Source of the DNA: Arcuatula senhousia
Lineage: Eukaryota > Mollusca > Bivalvia > Mytilida > Mytilidae
NCBI GenBank assembly: GCA_963971305.1
Contig: OZ020311.1
Location: 5,022,001 to 5,086,000, forward strand
Length of the DNA stretch: 64,000 bases
Direction: 5' to 3'
Shown one piece after another: positions 41,480 to 56,400 of this stretch. A program made the translations under genes and the position numbers. A model generated the notes under the pieces. That model worked only from the letters and a program-made list of their open reading frames with translations, was not told the origin of the DNA and ran no database searches. Position 1 is the stretch's first letter; each line of letters starts with the position of its first letter.

Positions 41480-44400
41480 ATTTCAAATATTTATTGTACA
41501 CCTTTGCTTCATACCACACACGATTGTCCCATTGGTGCACATTTGCATCAAACTTACCACAACATGTTATGCTATCGGTTCACCTTTGCCTCAAACTTTC
41601 AACATTCGTTTTCCCATAGGTACACCTTTGCTTCAAACCTACCACATCATGTTATCCCATCGGTACACCCATGCTTCAAACCTACAACATTCAGTTATCT
41701 CATCGGTACAATCGGTACACCTTTGCTTCAAACCTACCACATCATGTTATCCCATCGGTACACCTTTGTTCAAACCTACCACATCATGTCATCCCATCGG
41801 TACACCTTTGTTCAAACCTACCATATCATGTTATCCCATCTGTACACCTTTGTTCAAACCTACCACATCATGTTATCCCATCGGTGCACCTTTGTTCAAA
41901 CCTACCACATCATGTCATCCCATCGGTGCACCTTTGTTCAAACCTACCACATCATGTTATCCCATCTGTACACCTTTGTTCAAACCTACCACATCATGTT
42001 ATCCCATCGGTGCACCTTTGTTCAAACCTACCACATCATGTCATCCCATCGGTGCAACTTTGTTCAAACCTACCACATCATGTTATCCCATCGGTACACC
42101 TTTGCTCAAACCTACCACATCATGTTATCCCATCGGTACACCTTTGTTCAAACCTACCACATCATGTCATCCCATCGGTACACCTTTGTTCAAACCTACC
42201 ACATCATGTTATCCCATCGGTACACCTTTGCTTCAAACCTACCACATCATGTTATCCCATCGGTACACCTTTGCTTCAAACCTACTACATCATGTCATCC
42301 CATCGGTGCACCTTTGTTCAAATCTACCACATCATGTTATCCCATCGGTACACCTTTGTTCAAACCTACTATATCATGTTATCCCATCGGTACACCTTTG
42401 TTCAAATCTACCACATCATGTTATCCCATCGGTACACCTTTGTTCAAACCTACCACATTATGTTATCCCATCGGTACACCTTTGCTTCAAACCTACCACA
42501 TCATGTTATCCCATCGGTACACCTTTGTTCAAACCTACCACATCATGTCATCCCATCGGTACACCTTTGCTTCAAACCTACCACATCATGTTATCCCATC
42601 TGTACACCTTTGCTTCAAACCTACCACATCATGTCATCCCATCGGTACACCTTTGTTCAAACCTACCACATCATGTTATCCCATCGGTGCACCTTTGTTC
42701 AAACCTACCACATCATGTCATCCCATCGGTGTTCCTTTGTTCAAACCTACCACATCATGTCATCCCATCGGTACACCTTTGCTTCAAACCTACCACATCA
42801 TGTTATCCCATCGGTACACCTTTGCTTCAAACCTACCACATCATGTCATCCCATCGGTACACCTTTGTTCAAACCTACCACATCATGTTATCCCATCGGT
42901 GCACCTTTGCTTCAAACCTACTACATCATGTCATCCCATCGGTGCACCTTTGTTTCAAACCTACCACATTATGTCATCCCATCGGTACACCTTTGCTCCA
43001 AAACTACTACATCATGTTATCCCATCGGTACAATCGGTACACCTTTGCTTCAAATCTACCACATCATGTTATCCCATCGGTACACCTTTGCTTCAAACCT
43101 ACAACATCATGTTTTCCCATCGGTACACCTTTGTTCAAACCTTCCACATCATGTTATCCCATCTGTACACCTTTGTTCAAACCTACCACATCATGTCATC
43201 CCATCGGTACACCTTTGCTTCAAACCTACCACATCATGTCATCCCATCTGTACACCTTTGTTCAAACCTACCACATCATGTCATCCCATCGGTACACCTT
43301 TGCTTCAAATCTACCATATCATGTCATCCCATCGGTGCACCTTTGTTCAAACCTACCACATCATGTTATCCCATCGGTACACCTTTGTTCAAACCTACCA
43401 CATCATGTTATCCCATCGGTACACCTTTGCTTCAAACCTACCACATCATGTTATCCCATCGGTACACCTTTGCTTCAAACCTACCACATCATGTCATCCC
43501 ATCGGTGCACCTTTGCTTCAAACCTACCATATCATGTCATCCCATCGGTGCACCTTTGTTCAAACCTACCACATCATGTTATCTCATCGGTACACCTTTG
43601 CTTCAAATCTACCACATCATGTCATCCCATCGGTACACCTTTGTTCAAACCTACCATATCATGTTATCCCATCGGTACACCTTTGCTTCAAACCTACCAC
43701 ATCATGTTATCCCATCGGTACACCTTTGCTTCAAACCTACTACATCATGTTATCCCATCGGTACACCTTTGCTTCAAACCTACCACATCATGTTATCCCA
43801 TCGGTACACCTTTGTTCAAACCTACCACATCATGTCATCCCATCGGTGCACCTTTGTTCAAACCTACTACATCATGTTATCCCATCGGTACACCTTTGTT
43901 CAAACCTACCACATCATGTTATCCCATCGGTACACCTTTGTTCAAACCTACCAAATCATGTTATCCCATCGGTGCACCTTTGCTTCAAACCTACCACATC
44001 ATGTCATCCCATCGGTACATCTTTGTTCAAACCTACCACATCATGTTATCCCATCGGTGCACCTTTGCTTCAAACCTACCACATCATGTTATCCCATCGG
44101 TGCACCTTTGTTTCAAACCTACCACATCATGTTATCCCATCGGTACACCTTTGTTCAAACCTACCACATCATGTTATCCCATAGGTACACCTTTGTTCAA
44201 ACCTACCAAATCATGTTATCCCATCGGTGCACCTTTGCTTCAAACCTACCACATCATGTTATCCAATCGGTACACCTTTGTTCAAACCTACCAAATCATG
44301 TTATCCCATCGGTGCACCTTTGTTCAAACCTACCACATCATGTCATCCCATCGGTACATCTTTGTTCAAACCTACTACATCATGTCATCCCATCGGTACA

Positions 44401-47400
44401 CCTTTGTTCAAACCTACCACATCATGTTATCCCATCGGTGCACCTTTGCTTCAAACCTACCACATCATGTTATCCCATCGGTACACCTTTGTTTAAACCT
44501 ACCAAATCATGTTATCCCATCGGTGCACCTTTGCTTCAAACCTACCACATCATGTCATCCCATCGGTACATCTTTGTTCAAACCTACCACATCATGTTAT
44601 CCCATCGGTGCACCTTTGCTTCAAACCTACCACATCATGTCATCCCATCGGTACATCTTTGTTCAAACCTACCACATCATGTTATCCCATCGGTGCACCT
44701 TTGCTTCAAACCTACCACATCATGTTATCCCATCGGTGCACCTTTGCTTCAAACCTACCACATCATGTTATCCCATCGGTACACCTTTGTTCAAACCTAC
44801 CAAATCATGTTATCCCATCGGTGCACCTTTGCTTCTAACCTACCACATCATGTTATCCCATCGGTACACCTTTGTTCAAACCTACTACATCATGTTATCC
44901 CATCGGTACACCTTTGTTCAAACCTACCACATCATGTTATCCCATCGGTGCACCTTTGTTCAAACCTACCACATCATGTCATCCCATCGGTGCACCTTTG
45001 TTCAAACCTACCACATCATGTTATCCCATCGGTGCACCTTTGCTTCAAACCTACCACATCATGTTATCCAATCGGTACACCTTTGTTCAAACCTACCAAA
45101 TCATGTTATCCCATCGGTGCACCTTTGTTCAAACCTACCACATCATGTCATCCCATCGGTACATCTTTGTTCAAACCTACTACATCATGTCATCCCATCG
45201 GTACACCTTTGTTCAAACCTACCACATCATGTTATCCCATCGGTGCACCTTTGTTCAAACCTACCACATCATGTCATCCCATCGGTGCACCTTTGCTTCA
45301 AACCTACCACATCATGTCATCCCATCGGTACATCTTTGTTCAAACCTACCACATCATGTTATCCCATCGGTGTTCCTTTGCTTCAAACCTACCACATCAT
45401 GTTATCCCATCGGTACACCTTTGTTCAAACCTACCACATCATGTTATCCCATCGGTGCACCTTTGCTTCAAACCTACCACATCATGTTATCCAATCGGTA
45501 CACCTTTGTTCAAACCTACCAAATCATGTTATCCCATCGGTGCACCTTTGTTCAAACCTACCACATCATGTCATCCCATCGGTACATCTTTGTTCAAACC
45601 TACTACATCATGTCATCCCATCGGTACACCTTTGTTCAAACCTACCACATCATGTTATCCCATCGGTGCACCTTTGTTCAAACCTACCACATCATGTCAT
45701 CCCATCGGTGCACCTTTGCTTCAAACCTACCACATCATGTCATCCCATCGGTACATCTTTGTTCAAACCTACCACATCATGTTATCCCATCGGTGTTCCT
45801 TTGCTTCAAACCTACCACATCATGTTATCCCATCGGTACACCTTTGTTCAAACCTACCAAATCATGTTATCCCATCGGTGCACCTTTGCTTCAAACCTAC
45901 CACATCATGTCATCCCATCGGTACATCTTTGTTCAAACCTACCACATCATGTTATCCCATCGGTGCACCTTTGCTTCAAACCTACCACATCATGTTATCC
46001 CATCGGTGCACCTTTGTTTCAAACCTACCACATCATGTTATCCCATCGGTACACCTTTGTTCAAACCTACCACATCATGTTATCCCATCGGTACACCTTT
46101 GTTCAAACCTACCAAATCATGTTATCCCATCGGTACACCTTTGTTCAAACCTACCACATCATGTCATCCCATCGGTACACCTTTGCTTCAAACCTACCAC
46201 ATCATGTTATCCCATCGGTGCACCTTTGCTTCAAACCTACCACATCATGTCATCCCATCGGTGCACCTTTGTTCAAACCTACTACATCATGTTATCCCAT
46301 CGGTACACCTTTGTTCAAACCTACTACATCATGTTATCCCATCGGTACACCTTTGCTTCAAACCTACCACATCATGTTATCCCATCGGTACACCTTTGTT
46401 CAAACCTACCACATCATGTTATCCCATCGGTGCACCTTTGCTTTAAACCTACCACATCATGTTATCCCATCGGTACAACTTTGTTCAAATCTACCATATC
46501 ATGTCATCCCATCGGTACACCTTTGTTCAAACCTACCACATCATGTTATCCCATCGGTGCACCTTTGCTTCAAACCTACCACATCATGTCATCCCATCGG
46601 TGCACCTTTGCTTCAAACCTACTACATCATGTCATCCCATCGGTACACCTTTGTTCAAACCTACCACATCATGTTATCCCATCGGTACACCTTTGTTCAA
46701 ACCTACCACATCATGTCATCCCATCGGTGCACCTTTGCTTCAAACCTACTACATCATGTCATCCCATCGGTGCACCTTTGCTTCAAACCTACCACATCAT
46801 GTTATCCCATCGGTACACCTTTGCTTCAAACCTACCACATCATGTCATCCCATCGGTGCACCTTTGCTTCAAACCTACTACATCATGTCATCCCATCGGT
46901 GCACCTTTGCTTCAAACCTACCACATCATGTTATCCCATCGGTACACCTTTGCTTCAAACCTACCACATCATGTTATCCCATCGGTACACCTTTGTTCAA
47001 ACCTACCACATCATGTTATCCCATCGGTACACCTTTGCTTCAAACCTACCACATCATGTTATCCCATCGGTACACCTTTGCTTCAAACCTACCACATCAT
47101 GTTATCCCATCGGTACACCTTTGTTCAAACCTACCACATCATGTCATCCCATCGGTACACCTTTGCTTCAAACCTACTACATCATGTCATCCCATCGGTG
47201 CACCTTTGTTCAAACCTACCACATCATGTTATCCCATCGGTACACCTTTATTCAAACCTACCACATCATGTTATCCCATCGGTACACCTTTGTTCAAACC
47301 TACCACATCATGTTATCCCATCGGTACACCTTTGTTCAAACCTACCACATCATGTTATCCCATCGGTACACCTTTGCTTCAAACCTACCATATCATGTCA

Positions 47401-50400
47401 TCCCATCGGTGCACCTTTGCTTCAAACCTACCACATCATGTTATCCCATCGGTGCACCTTTGTTCAAACCTACCACATCATGTTATCCCATCGGTACACA
47501 TTTGCTTCAAACCTACCACATCATGTTATTCCATCCGTAAACCTTTGCTTCAAACCTACCATATCATGTAATCCCATCGGTACACCCCTGCTTCAAACCT
47601 ACCACATCATGTTATCGCATCGGTACACCCCTGCTTCAAACCTACCACATCATGTTATCCCATCGGTACACCTTTGCTTCAAACCTACCACATCATGTTA
47701 TTCCATCCGTAAACCTTTGCTTCAAACCTACCACATCATGTTATTCCATCCGTAAACTTTTGCTTCAAACCTACAGCATCATGTTATTCCATCGGTACTA
47801 CTTTGCTCCAAACCTAAAACATTCGGTCATCCCATCGGTACAAAAGGTACACCTTGGCTTCAAATCTACCACCTCATGGTATCCCGTCGGTTCACTCGGT
47901 ACAATTTCGCTTCAAACCTACCATATCATGTGATCCCATCGTTACACCTTTGCTTCAAACCTACAACATTCGATTATCCCATCGGTAAACCTTTGCTTCA
48001 AACCTAAAACATACGGTTATTCCATCGGTACACCTTTGCTTCAAACCTACCACATCATGTTGTCAAATTGGTACATCTTTGCCTCAAACCTTCAACATTC
48101 GTTTTCACAAAGATACACCTTTGCTTAAAATCTACCATATCATGTCATCCCATCGGTACACCTTTGCTTCAAACCTACCACATCATGTTATCCCATCGGT
48201 GCACCTTTGTTCAAACCTACCACATCATGTTATCCCATCGGTACACCTTTGCTTCAAACCTACCACATCATGTTATCCCATCGGTACACCTTTGTTCAAA
48301 CCTACCATATCATGTTATCCCATCGGTACACCTTTGTTCAAACCTACCACATCATGTTATCCCATCGGTACACCTTTGTTCAAACCTACCACATCATGTC
48401 ATCCCATCGGTGCACCTTTGCTTCAAACCTACCACATCATGTTATCCCATCGGTACAACTTTGTTCAAATCTACCATATCATGTCATCCCATCGGTGCAC
48501 CTTTGCTTCAAACCTACCACATCATGTTATCCCATCGGTACACCTTTGTTCAAACCTACCACATCATGTCATCCCATCGGTACACCTTTGCTTCAAACCT
48601 ACCACATCATGTCATCCCATCGGTACACCTTTGCTTCAAACCTACCACATCATGTCATCCCATCGGTACATCTTTGTTCAAACCTACCACATCATGTTAT
48701 CCCATCGGTACACCTTTGCTTCAAATCTACAACATCATGTTATCCCATTGGTACACCTTTGCTTCAAACCTACCACATCATGTCATCCCATCGGTACACC
48801 TTTGTTCAAACCTACCACATCATGTTATCCCATCGGTACACCTTTGTTCGAACCTACCACATCATGTTATCCCATCGGTGCACCTTTGTTCAAACCTACC
48901 ACATCATGTCATCCCATCGGTACACCTTTGTTCAAACCTACCACATCATGTCATCCCATCGGTACACCTTTGCTTCAAACCTACCACATCATGTCATCCC
49001 ATCGGTACACCTTTGCTTCAAACCTACCACATCATGTTATCCCATCGGTGCACCTTTGTTCAAACCTACCACATCATGTTATCCCATCGGTACACCTTTG
49101 TTCAAACCTACCACATCATGTTATCCCATCGGTACACCTTTGTTCAAACCTACCACATCATGTTATCCCATCGGTACACCTTTGTTCAAACCTACCACAT
49201 TATGGCATCCCATCGGTACACCTTTGCTTCAAACCTACCACATCATGTTATCCCATCGGTGCACCTTTGTTCAAACCTACCACATCATGTCATCCCATCG
49301 GTGCACCTTTGCTTCAAACCTACCACATCATGTTATCCCATCGGTGCACCTTTGCTTCAAACCTACTACATCATGTCATCCCATCGGTGCACCTTTGCTT
49401 CAAACCTACCACATCATGTCATCCCATCGGTGCACCTTTGCTTCAAACCTACCACATCATGTTATCCCATCGGTACACCTTTGTTCAAACCTACCACATC
49501 ATGTTATCCCATCGGTACAACTTTGTTCAAATCTACCACATCATGTCATCCCATCGGTGCACCTTTGCTTCAAACCTACCACATCATGTTATCCCATCGG
49601 TGCACCTTTGTTCAAACCTACTACATCATGTTATCCCATCGGTACACCTTTGCTTCAAACCTACCACATCATGTTATCCCATCGGTGCACCTTTGCTTCA
49701 AACCTACCATATCATGTCATCCCATCGGTGCACCTTTGCTTCAAACCTACCACATCATGTCATCCCATCGGTGCACCTTTGTTCAAACCTACTACATCAT
49801 GTCATCCCATCGGTACACCTTTGTTCAAACCTCCCACATCATGTCATCCCATCGGTACACCTTTGTTCAAACCTACCACATGATGTCATCCCATCGGTGC
49901 ACCTTTGCTTCAAACCTACCACATTATGTCATCCCATCGGTACACCTTTGTTCAAACCTACCACATCATGTCATCCCATCGGTACACCTTTGTTCAAACC
50001 TACCACATCATGTTATCCCATCGGTGCACCTTTGCTTCAAACCTACCACATCATGTCATCCCATCGGTGCACCTTTGCTTCAAACCTACCACATCATGTT
50101 ATCCCATCGGTACACCTTTGCTTCAAACCTACTACATCATGTCATCCCATCGGTACACCTTTGTTCAAACCTACCACATCATGTTATCCCATCGGTACAC
50201 CTTTGTTCAAACCTACCACATCATGTTATCCCATCGGTACACCTTTGTTCAAACCTACCACATCATGTCATCCCATCGGTGCACCTTTGCTTCAAACCTA
50301 CCACATCATGTTATTCCATCCGTAAACCTTTGCTTCAAACCTACCACAGCATGTTATTCCATCCGTAAACCTTTGCTTCAAACCTACAGCATCATGTTAT

Positions 50401-53400
50401 TCCATCGGTACTACTTTGCTCCAAACCTACAACATTCGGTCATCCCATCGGTACAATCGGTACACCTTTGCTTCAAATCTACCACCTCATGGTATCCCGT
50501 CGGTTCACTCGGTACAATTTTGCTTCAAACCTACAATATCATGTGATCCCATCGTTACACCTTTGCTTCAAACCTACAACATTCGGTTATCCCATCGGTA
50601 AACCTTTGCTTCAAACCTACAACATTCGGTTATTCCATCGGTACACCTTTGTTTCAAACCTACCACATCATGTTGTCAAATTGGTACATCTTTGCCTCAA
50701 ACCTTCAACATTCGTTTTCACAAAGATACACCTTTGCTTAAAATCTTCCATATCATGTCATCCCATCGGTACACCTTTGCTTCAAACCTACCACATTATG
50801 TTATCCCATCGGTACACCTTTGTTCAAACCTACCATATCATGTTATCCCATCGGTACACCTTTGCTTCAAACCTACCACATCATGTTATCCCATCGGTAC
50901 ACCTTTGTTCAAATCTACCATATCATGTCCTCCCATCGGTACACCTTTGTTCAAACCTACCACATCATGTTATCCCATCGGTACACCTTTGTTCAAACCT
51001 ACCACATCATGTCATCCCATCGGTGCACCTTTGCTTCAAACCTACCACATCATGTTATCCCATCGGTACAACTTTGTTCAAATCTACCATATCATGTCAT
51101 CCCATCGGTGCACCTTTGCTTCAAACCTACCACATCATGTTATCCCATCGGTACACCTTTGTTCAAACCTACCACATCATGTTATCCCATCGGTACACCT
51201 TTGTTCAAACCTACCACATCATGTCATCCCATCGATGCACCTTTGCTTCAAACCTACCACATCATGTTATCCCATCGGTACACCTTTGTTCAAACCTACC
51301 ACATCATGTTATCCCATCGGTACACCTTTGTTCAAACCTACTACATCATATTATCCCATCGGTACACCTTTGTTCAAACCTACCACATCATGTCATCCCA
51401 TCGGTGCACCTTTGCTTCAAACCTACCACATCATGTTATCCCATCGGTACAACTTTGTTAAAATCTACCATATCATGTCATCCCATCGGTGCACCTTTGC
51501 TTCAAACCTACCACATCATGTTATCCCATCGGTACACCTTTGTTCAAACCTACCACATCATGTTATCCCATCGGTACACCTTTGTTCAAACCTACCACAT
51601 CATGTCATCCCATCGATGCACCTTTGCTTCAAACCTACCACATCATGTTATCCCATCGGTACACCTTTGTTCAAACCTACCACATCATGTTATCCCATCG
51701 GTACACCTTTGTTCAAACCTACCACATCATGTGATCTCATCTGTACACCTTTGTTCAAACCTACCACATCATGTCATCCCATCGGTACAACTTTGTTCAA
51801 ACCTACCACATTATGTCATCCCATCGGTACACCTTTGTTCAAACCTACTACATCATATTATCCCATCGGTACACCTTTGCTTCAAACCTACCACATCATG
51901 TTATCCCATCGGTGCACCTTTGTTCAAACCTACCACATCATGTTATCCCATCGGTGCACCTTTGCTTCAAACCTACCACATCATGTTATCCCATCGGTAC
52001 AACTTTGTTCAAATCTACCATATCATGTCATCCCATCGGTGCACCTTTGTTCAAACCTACCACATTATGTCATCCCATCGGTACACCTTTGTTCAAACCT
52101 ACTACATCATATTATCCCATCGGTACACCTTTGCTTCAAACCTACCACATCATGTTATCCCATCGGTGCACCTTTGTTCAAACCTACCACATCATGTTAT
52201 CCCATCGGTGCACCTTTGCTTCAAACCTACCACATCATGTTATCCCATCGGTACAACTTTGTTCAAATCTACCATATCATGTCATCCCATCGGTGCACCT
52301 TTGCTTCAAACCTACCACATCATGTTATCCCATCGGTACACCTTTGTTCAAACCTACCACATCATGTTATCCCATCGGTACACCTTTGTTCAAACCTACC
52401 ACATCATGTCATCCCATCGACACACCTTTGATTCAAACCTACCACATCATGTTATCCCATCGGTGCACCTTTGTTCAAACCTACTACATCATGTCATCCC
52501 ATCGGTACACCTTTGTTCAAACCTACCACATCATGTTATCCCATCGGTACACCTTTGCTTCAAACCTACTATATCATGTTATCCCATCGGTACACCTTTG
52601 TTCAAACCTACCACATCATGTTATCCCATCGGTACAACTTTGTTCAAACCTACCACAACATGTTATCCCATCGGTACAACTTTGTTCAAACCTACCACAT
52701 CATGTCATCCCATCGGTGCACCTTTGCTTCAAACCTACCACATCATGTTATCCCATCGGTGCACCTTTGTTCAAACCTACTACATCATGTTATCCCATCC
52801 GTAAACCTTTGCTTCAAACCTACCACATCATGTTATCCCATCGGTACACCTTTGTTCAAACCTACCATATCATGTTATCCCATCGGTACACCTTTGTTCA
52901 AACCTACCACATCATGTTATCCCATCGGTGCACCTTTGCTTCAAACCTACCACATCATGTTATCCCATCGGTACACCTTTGTTCAAACCTACCACATCAT
53001 GTCATCCCATCGGTGCACCTTTGCTTCAAACCTACCACATCATGTCATCCCATCGGTGCACTTTTGTTTAAACCTACCACATCATGTTATCCCATCGGTG
53101 CACCTTTGTTCAAACCTACCACATCATGTTATTCCATCCGTAAACCTTTGCTTCAAACCTACCATATCATGTAATCCCATCGGTACACCCCTGCTTCAAA
53201 CCTACCACATCATTTTATCCCATCGGTACACCCCTGCTTCAAACCTACCACATCATGTTATCCCATCGGTACACCTTTGCTTCAAACCTACCACATCATG
53301 TTATTCCATCCGTAAACCTTTGCTTCAAACCTACCACATCATGTTATTCCATCCGTAAACCTTTGCTTCAAACCTACAGCATCATGTTATTCCATCGGTA

Positions 53401-56400
53401 CTATTTTGCTCCAAACCTACAACATTCGGTCATCCCATCGGTACAATCGGTACACCTTTGCTTCAAATCTACCTACTCATGGTATCCCGTCGGTTCACTC
53501 GGTACAATTTCGCTTCAAACCTACCATATCATGTGATCCCATCGTTACACCTTTGCTTCAAACCTACAACATTCGGTTATCCCATCGGTAAACCTTTGCT
53601 TCAAACCTACAACATTCGGTTATTCCATCGGTACACCTTTGCTTCAAACCTACCACTTCATGTTGTCAAATTGGTACATCTTTGCCTCAAACCTTCAACA
53701 TTCGTTTTCACAAAGATACACCTTTGCTTAAAATCTACCATATCATGTCATCCCATCGGTGCACCTTTGTTCAAATCTACCATATCATGTTATCCCATCG
53801 GTACACCTTTGTTCAAACCTACCACATCATGTCATCCCATCGGTACACCTTTGTTCAAATCTACCATATCATGTTATCCCATCGGTGCACCTTTGTTTCA
53901 AACCTACCACATCATGTTATCCCATCGGTACACCTTTGTTTCAAACCTACCACATCATGTTATCCCATCGGTACAACTTTGTTCAAACTTACCACATCAT
54001 GTTATTCCGTCGGTACACCTTTGTTCAAACCTACCACATCATGTTATCCCATCGGTACACCTTTGTTCAAACCTACCACATCATGTTATCCCATCGGTAC
54101 ACCTTTGTTCAAACCTACCACATCATGTTATCCCATCGGTACACCTTTGTTCAAACCTACCACATCATGTTATCCCATCGGTACACCTTTGCTTCAAACC
54201 TACCACATCATGTCATCCCATCGGTGCACCTTTGCTTCAAACCTACCACATCATGTTATCCCATCGGTGCATCTTTGTTCAAACCTATTACATCATGTTA
54301 TCCCATCGGTACACCTTTGTTAAAACCAACCATATCATGTTATCCCATCGGTACACCTTTGCTTTAAACCTACTACATCATGTTATCCCATCGGTGCACC
54401 TTTGCTTCAAACCTACCACATCATGTCATCCCATCGGTGCACCTTTGTTCAAACCTACCACATCATGTTATCCCATCGGTACACCTTTGTTCAAACCTAC
54501 CATATCATGTCATCCCATCGGTACACCTTTGCTTCAAACCTACCACATCATGTCATCCCATCGGTGCACCTTTGTTCAAACCTACCATATCATGTTATCC
54601 CATCGGTACACCTTTGTTCAAACCTACCATATCATGTCATCCCATCGGTACACCTTTGCTTCAAACCTACCATATCATGTCATCCCATCGGTGCACCTTT
54701 GCTTCAAACCTACCACATCATGTTATCCCATCGGTACACCTTTGTTCAAACCTACCACATCATGTTATCCCATCGGTGCACCTTTGTTCAAACCTACTAC
54801 ATCATGTTATCCCATCCGTAAACCTTTGCTTCAAACCTACCACATCATGTTATCCCATCGGTGCACTTTTGCTTCAAACCTACCACATCATGTTATTCCA
54901 TCCGTAAACCTTTGCTTCAAACCTACCACATCATGTTATCCCATCGGTGCACCTTTGCTTCAAACCTACCACATCATGTCATCCCATCGGTGCACCTTTG
55001 CTTCAAACCTACCACATCATGTTATCCCATCGGTACACCTTTGCTTCAAACCTACCACATCATGTTATCCCATCGGTGCACTTTTGCTTCAAACCTACCA
55101 CATCATGTTATTCCATCCGTAAACCTTTGCTTCAAACCTACCACATCATGTTATCCCATCGGTGCACCTTTGCTTCAAACCTACCACATCATGTTATCCC
55201 ATCGGTGCACCTTTGTTCAAACCTACCACATCATGTCATCCCATCGGTACACCTTTGTTCAAACCTACCACATCATGTTATCCCATCGGTACACCTTTGC
55301 TTCAAACCTACCACATCATGTTATCCCATCTGTACACCTTTGTTCAAACCTACCACATCATGTCATCCCATCGGTACAACTTTGTTCAAACCTACCACAT
55401 CATGTTATCCCATCGGTGCACCTTTGTTCAAACCTACCACATCATGTTATCCCATCGGTGCACCTTTGCTTCAAACCTACCACATCATGTCATCCCATCG
55501 GTGCACCTTTGCTTCAAACCTACCACATCATGTTATCTCATCGGTACACCTTTGCTTCAAATCTACCACATCATGTCATCCCATCGGTGCAACTTTGTTC
55601 AAACCTACCACATCATGTTATCCCATCGGTGCACCTTTGCTTCAAACCTACCACATCATGTCATCCCATCGGTACACCTTTGTTCAAACCTACCACATCA
55701 TGTCATCCCATCGGTACACCTTTGTTCAAATCTACCACATCATGTCATCCCATCGGTGCACCTTTGTTCAAACCTACCTCATCATGTTATCCCATCGGTA
55801 CACCTTTGTTCAAACCTACCACATCATGTTATCCCATCGGTACACCTTTGCTTCAAACCTACCACATCATGTTATTCCATCCGTAAACCTTTGCTTCAAA
55901 CCTACAGCATCATGTTATTCCATCGGTACTACTTTGCTCCAAACCTACAACATCATGTTATTCCATCCGTAAACCTTTGCTTCAAACCTACAGCATCATG
56001 TTATTCCATCCGTAAACCTTTGCTCCAAACCTACAACATCATGTTATTCCATCCGTAAACCTTTGCTTCAAACCTACAGCATCATGTTATTCCATCGGTA
56101 CACCTTTTCTCCAAAACCTACAACATTCGGTCATCCCATCGGTACATTCGGTACACCTTTGATTCAAACCTACCACATCATGATATTCCGTCAGTACGCT
56201 TTTGTTTCAAACCTACAAAGGTTCGGTTATCCCATCGGTACACCTTTGCTTTAAACCTACGACATTCGATTATCCCAACGGTACAACTTAGCTTCAAACC
56301 TACCACATCATGTTATCCCATCGGTACACCTTTGTTCAAACCTACCACATCATGTTATCCCATCGGTACACCTTTGTTCAAACCTACCACATCATGTTAT

